Of a stretch of 33,256 nt of DNA, positions 30,073 through 33,256 are shown in pieces. Each line of letters opens with the position of its first letter. The first letter of the stretch is position 1. The DNA comes from an uncultured Bacteroidales bacterium. Lineage in GTDB: Bacteria > Bacteroidota > Bacteroidia > Bacteroidales > UBA932. The stretch is taken from assembly GCA_946406355.1 (NCBI GenBank), contig CAMJKI010000017.1, positions 1 to 33,256 on the forward strand. The letters run 5' to 3'. The notes beneath the pieces are model-generated. The model was not told the origin of the DNA and made no database searches. It saw only the letters and a list, made by a program, of their open reading frames with translations. Both the position numbers and the translations under genes were made by a program.

Positions 30073-31572
30073 ATGGCTATAGACTTCCTCAAAGAAATCA
30101 TTTTTGCCTCGGACGACAAGGCCGAGTCCAAGATGATAGCGTACAGAGAGAAAAAGGGGCTTCTGAAGAAGATAGCCCCGCGTCTCTATACGACGAATCT
30201 TCTGGATTCGCCGGAGAGTATCGTGCGGAGGAACTTGATTGCCATCCTTGGCTGGCGCCTGCCAGGCTGCGTCATCAGCCACAAAAGTGCCTCGTCACTT
30301 AGGCCTACGGAGGGCGGTAACCTGTATGTCACCTATAAGTTTAACAGAAGGATAGAGGATATCCCCGGGCTCATTTTGAATGTAATGAAGGGTCCGGGAC
30401 CTCTCACAAGTGATATCCGTTTGGGCTTGGACGAAGTCTATGCTTCTTCCGAACAGCGGTGGATGCTGGAAGTCCTGCAGCCGGACCGAAGGGGAAAAGA
30501 CGGGGAAAGAAAAGGCCTGGACCGGAAAGACGTGGAAGCGCGCCTGGATACGATGATCCGGGCCGGCGGAGAGGAACGGGTAAACCAATTCCGGGACAAG
30601 GCAAGGAAAGTGGCGGCGCAGTTAGATATGGAGGCCGAGTTTGACATCTTGAACATGCTCGTTTCCGCCCTGCTCAATACTCACGAAGATTCCGTTCTGA
30701 TGACTGTTGAAGGTAAGGCACGGGCTGCCGGAGAGCCGTTAGATCCTGCCCGTATCCCCATTTTTGAGGCGCTGTATGATGAATTGAGCAGCCGGTATTT
30801 CCCGGACAGACCTGACAATAACAAGTCCGAAGAGGCTTTCCGCCTGTTTTCCTTCTTCGACAGCTATTTCTCCAACTATATCGAAGGAACAGAGTTCGAG
30901 GTGTCGGAGGCTAAGCAAATTATTGAGACTGGAGTCACGCTTCCGAAGCGCGTTGACGACTCCCACGACATCCTCGGCACCTTCAAGATTCTGTCCAACC
31001 GCCAGGAGATGCACAGGACCCCTGCGACCGAGACTGCGTTCTTCGACCTGCTGCGCCATCGCCATTCCGTATTGCTGGAAGGCCGCCCCGACTGCAGTCC
31101 GGGATTGTTCAAGACGCGCAGGAACAGGGCGGGGAATACGGAGTTCGTTTCCCCGGAGCTGGTAGAGGGAACGCTGAAATACGGATTCCGTCTCTACCGG
31201 AATCTGCGGGAACCCTTTGCAAGGGCCATTTATATGATGTTTCTATGCAGTGAAGTACACCCATTTACCGATGGTAACGGCCGTGTCTCCCGGGTGATGA
31301 TGAATGCCGAAATGGTGGCTTCCGGTCAGGTCCGGATCATCGTCCCGACGGTCTTCCGGGAAGACTACCTTCTGGCCCTGCGCCGCTTGAGCCGCAGCAC
31401 CGACCCCGGTCCCTATATCAGCGTGATGGAAAAACTCCATCGCTTCAGCGCCAACCTCTGGGGCGAAGATTTTTATGAGCTGGATGCCTACCTGAAGTCC
31501 TGCAATGCATATGAAAAACCCGAGAATGCAAAACTGCAACTGATCGACAGAATCGGCACGAAAGAATTATGA
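30073..31572 (+). CDS. Fic-domain protein with AbiEi-like N-terminal region
   Basis: 499 residues, cytoplasmic. Residues ~1-190 resemble the winged-helix antitoxin-type region of AbiEi-like proteins (KKIAPRLYTTNLLDSPESIV, RRNLIAILGWRLPGCVISHK, then IPGLILNVMKGPGP). The Fic domain has the full active-site motif HPFTDGNGR at 396-404. An inhibitory-helix motif SNYIEG (267-272; pattern S/T-x-x-x-E-G/N) precedes the Fic core, so it is a self-inhibited Fic AMP-transferase type. The target is unknown. A fused regulator plus direct repeats at the promoter suggest autoregulation. All key residues are intact, unlike the frameshifted Fic gene at 23556. It converges on the esterase gene, with a hairpin repeat between. 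Confidence 0.88.
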   Translation: MAIDFLKEIIFASDDKAESKMIAYREKKGLLKKIAPRLYTTNLLDSPESIVRRNLIAILGWRLPGCVISHKSASSLRPTEGGNLYVTYKFNRRIEDIPGLILNVMKGPGPLTSDIRLGLDEVYASSEQRWMLEVLQPDRRGKDGERKGLDRKDVEARLDTMIRAGGEERVNQFRDKARKVAAQLDMEAEFDILNMLVSALLNTHEDSVLMTVEGKARAAGEPLDPARIPIFEALYDELSSRYFPDRPDNNKSEEAFRLFSFFDSYFSNYIEGTEFEVSEAKQIIETGVTLPKRVDDSHDILGTFKILSNRQEMHRTPATETAFFDLLRHRHSVLLEGRPDCSPGLFKTRRNRAGNTEFVSPELVEGTLKYGFRLYRNLREPFARAIYMMFLCSEVHPFTDGNGRVSRVMMNAEMVASGQVRIIVPTVFREDYLLALRRLSRSTDPGPYISVMEKLHRFSANLWGEDFYELDAYLKSCNAYEKPENAKLQLIDRIGTKEL

Positions 31573-31591
31573 TGCGCCGCTCGGACTGAGA

Positions 31592-31614
31592 CCCCCGGTC
31601 AAGCCGGGGGTGAC
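31592..31614. repeat. Palindromic repeat family 2, copy 5 (bidirectional terminator position)
   Basis: CCCCCGGTCAAGCCGGGGGT followed by GAC: perfect 7-base arms. It lies between the convergent Fic and esterase genes. Confidence 0.8.
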
Positions 31615-31621
31615 GGGCTGG

Positions 31622-32512
31622 CTATTCGGCCGCCAGGTCGGAGAGCCAGAGCTTGAGGTCCGTCATCCAGGCGTCGCGGTAGGGGAAGTCCAGGTGGTCG
31701 GCCCAGCCGTGGCCGCCGCGGGGGTAGATGTGCAGGGCGGCGGAGACGCCGTTAGCCCGCAGGGCATCGTAGTAGCGGATGCTGTTCTCGCAGGGAACGG
31801 CCGTGTCGTCGGAGTTGGCCATGATAAAGGCCTGCGGAGTATCGGCCGTAACGTGCTTCTCGTTGCAATACTGGTCAATAAGTTCCTGCGAAGGATTTGC
31901 TCCCAGCAGGTAATAGGCCGATCCAGCGTGCGTAATGGCCGGGTCCATGGAGAGGACAGGATAGTACAGGATCTGGAAATCCGGGCGTTCCTCCGGGCAG
32001 GTGAAATGGGTAGCGGCCGTGGCAGCCAGGTGTCCCCCGGCCGAGCAGCCCGCTATACCCAGTTTCCGGAAGCCGTATTCATCGGCATGGGCCCAAAGGA
32101 TGCGCATAGCCTCGTGCACATCGTCCAGCGGCACTTCATAGTGCCCGTTGGGGAGCCGATACTTTAGTACAGCATACACAATCCCCTGCTCCGTGAAATA
32201 CGTGGAATTGAAGTAGCCTTCCGTCTTGTCCCACACATCTACATAACCGCCGCCCGGGCAGATAAGGATGGCCAGCCCGTTGGGTTTTTCGGGCAGGAAA
32301 ACGGCCAGGGTGGGCTTGGTAACATTGGAAACGTGATTGCCATAGTCTATTTCCTCGCCTGTGAGGCCGTTGTCGGTGGGAGCTCCATCCGGCCAGAGGT
32401 TGAACATCAGATCCGGCTGCGGAAAGTTGAAAACCGGAGCCGCAGGCTGCGCCAGGGCCGATACGCCCAGCAGCAACGCAGCAAACAGAGAAAGAAGGAT
32501 GTGCTTTTTCAT
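31622..32512 (-). CDS. Secreted alpha/beta-hydrolase, carbohydrate-esterase-like
   Basis: 296 residues from the ATG at 32512, which gives a clean signal peptide (KKHILLSLFAALLLGVSALA, cut before QPAAP). An ATG nine bases earlier adds three residues. Alpha/beta-hydrolase features: oxyanion strand ILICPGGGYVDVW, nucleophile elbow GCSAGGH with Ser near 157, acid region MANSDDTAVP, and catalytic His in YPRGGHGW. The layout matches the BD-FAE-like esterases that remove acetyl or feruloyl groups from plant polysaccharides. It is probably periplasmic. Monocistronic with its own promoter. It may cooperate with GH3-type enzymes, but it is not linked to the one here. Confidence 0.87.
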   Translation of the reverse strand: MKKHILLSLFAALLLGVSALAQPAAPVFNFPQPDLMFNLWPDGAPTDNGLTGEEIDYGNHVSNVTKPTLAVFLPEKPNGLAILICPGGGYVDVWDKTEGYFNSTYFTEQGIVYAVLKYRLPNGHYEVPLDDVHEAMRILWAHADEYGFRKLGIAGCSAGGHLAATAATHFTCPEERPDFQILYYPVLSMDPAITHAGSAYYLLGANPSQELIDQYCNEKHVTADTPQAFIMANSDDTAVPCENSIRYYDALRANGVSAALHIYPRGGHGWADHLDFPYRDAWMTDLKLWLSDLAAE

Positions 32513-32535
32513 AACGAACATCTAATTGGCTTCGG

Positions 32536-32566
32536 CAAATATAACTGATTACACCAGAATAACCAA
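32536..32566 (-). promoter_or_regulatory. Promoter of the esterase gene
   Basis: On the minus strand: TTG (32566-32564), 20 bases, TATATTTG (32543-32536). Confidence 0.7.
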
Positions 32567-32580
32567 CAAGTGCTCTCAAT

Positions 32581-32715
32581 GCCGCGAATACACGAAATCG
32601 CCATTCTGTGAAGTCTGCGTGTACTGGCGGCAAGGTTTTGGGGCGAAAAGACTGATTTCGCAGCCGCGAATCCAAGAAAACCTCATTCTATGCATTCTAC
32701 GTGTACTGGCGGCAA
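32581..32715. repeat. Two 53-bp imperfect direct repeats
   Basis: Units 32581-32633 and 32663-32715 match at about 44 of 53 positions by hand count, both starting GCCGCGAAT and ending GTGTACTGGCGGCAA. Between them GCGAAA...TTTCGC can fold. No protein is convincing in any frame. This is part of a 470-base gene-free stretch (32522-32995). Confidence 0.75.
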
Positions 32716-32736
32716 ACTCCAAGAAAGTCAAAGGCT

Positions 32737-32843
32737 CTAAAGCACGTTTTATAGTCCAGAGAGGTGATACTGTGCTTTAGAAGGGTGAAAGGACAATGAG
32801 TAAAGCACAGTTTTGAATGTAGGCGGCCGATAGCGTGCTTTAG
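32737..32843. repeat. Nested inverted repeats on an AAAGCAC theme
   Basis: Outer pair CTAAAGCACG (32737-32746) and CGTGCTTTAG (32834-32843); inner pair CTGTGCTTTA (32770-32779) and TAAAGCACAG (32801-32810). All arms are perfect 10-mers sharing TAAAGCAC. They could be paired protein-binding sites or a branched RNA. Confidence 0.7.
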
Positions 32844-32881
32844 CCAGCCGAGATGCCAACCAGAAACGTCTAAAAAAAGAA

Positions 32882-32973
32882 TGTCCGGGAACGAAAAAGG
32901 CCCCAAAACGTTCCCAAGACAGGAAAAAACAAGTATCCGGGAACAAAAACGACTTGTTTTCGTTCCCGGACAC
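32882..32973 (-). terminator. Hairpins downstream of DUF4295
   Basis: GTATCCGGGAACAAAAAC (32933-32950) pairs with 32956-32973 in 16 of 18 positions, with loop GACTT. A second, weaker hairpin (32882-32893 with 32909-32921) reuses the same TGTCCGGGAACG arm. Together they are the likely end of the rpmG-DUF4295 transcript. Confidence 0.6.
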
Positions 32974-32995
32974 CTTACTTAGCAGATTCGTTCGC

Positions 32996-33157
32996 TTATT
33001 TTTTACTAGCGAAGAAATCTTTTTCCTTACCCTCTTCAACAAGCTGCTCTACGAACACGTAGGCACCGGTCTTGGGGCTCTTTTCCATGCGGATCACCTT
33101 CACCATGTGCTTGGCACCAGCCTTAGCATCGAAGGTAGCAACTGCTTTTTTTGCCAT
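32996..33157 (-). CDS. DUF4295 small protein
   Basis: A 53-residue basic protein (MAKKAVATFDAKAGAKHMVK, VIRMEKSPKTGAYVF, then DFFASKK). It is the Bacteroidetes-specific DUF4295 family that regularly follows rpmG and is presumed ribosome-associated. It starts 19 bases after the rpmG stop, with GGAG upstream. In Bacteroides the next gene is normally ftsY; here non-coding repeats and an accessory region follow. Confidence 0.9.
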   Translation of the reverse strand: MAKKAVATFDAKAGAKHMVKVIRMEKSPKTGAYVFVEQLVEEGKEKDFFASKK

Positions 33158-33176
33158 AGTTTAGATCTCCTTTTAA

Positions 33177-33256
33177 TTATTTGACCTCTTTGTGAAGAGT
33201 GACTTTCTTGAGGTACGGGTTGTACTTCATGCGCTCAAGACGGTCGGGGGTGTTCT
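33177..33256 (-). CDS. rpmG: Ribosomal protein bL33, C-terminal part
   Basis: The frame from the window edge reads NTPDRLERMKYNPYLKKVTL then HKEVK and stop, the characteristic bL33 C-terminus. The 5' part lies beyond the window. It is transcribed with DUF4295. Confidence 0.92.
   Translation of the reverse strand, partial: NTPDRLERMKYNPYLKKVTLHKEVK

Overview
The window reads as a chromosomal segment of a gut- or rumen-type member of the Bacteroidales; the genus cannot be resolved. Evidence: most transcription starts carry the Bacteroidetes promoter (TTG or TTTG, about 20 bases, TAnnTTTG). The Bacteroidetes-specific small protein DUF4295 follows rpmG. There are DUF4296 and fimbrillin-like lipoproteins, a K+-dependent-type membrane pyrophosphatase and a large secreted GH3 enzyme. 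Housekeeping genes look GC-rich and several accessory genes are visibly AT-richer.

Layout. 1-2.8 kb: the 3' end of a tRNA-Leu(CAG) gene, then about 2.7 kb bounded by a copy of the tRNA 3' end and by two identical 20-bp repeats, probably an integrative-element remnant. Its cargo is a 48-residue peptide gene and a fimbrillin/beta-helix lipoprotein. 2.9-5.9 kb: two overlapping genes for secreted proteins, the second with ankyrin-type repeats. 6.0-8.2 kb: hppA. 8.3-19.9 kb, minus strand: ftsY, pheT, a DUF4296 lipoprotein, an amidohydrolase with a tandem-repeat tail, a radical SAM protein, deoC, a GH3 glycosidase and a beta-propeller-like protein, mostly overlapping or nearly so. 20-32.5 kb: an accessory region with a membrane AraC-type regulator, a DUF1016 nuclease broken by a nonsense codon, a Phd/YoeB-type toxin-antitoxin pair, a frameshifted RhuM-Fic gene, a five-gene secreted-protein operon, an intact Fic protein and an esterase. 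32.9 kb to the end: DUF4295 and the 3' end of rpmG.

The most striking content is the operon at 24.75-29.9 kb. It encodes a 45-residue membrane peptide, a 41-residue cysteine-containing peptide, a 1049-residue secreted GLUG/beta-helix protein, a fimbrillin-like lipoprotein, and a secreted protein whose mature N-terminus is a ubiquitin domain (48 of 69 positions identical to eukaryotic ubiquitin by hand alignment). This ubiquitin has no C-terminal Gly-Gly. It is fused to a roughly 130-residue module that also ends the 1049-residue protein. The 41-residue peptide is related to the 48-residue peptide at 2.3 kb, and both sit directly upstream of a surface-protein gene, so the window holds two loci of one architecture.

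The accessory region lies between DUF4295 and ftsY, which are normally adjacent in Bacteroides, so this looks like an insertion-prone site. It is rich in two families of short palindromic repeats, and two of its toxin- or defence-type genes are freshly inactivated.
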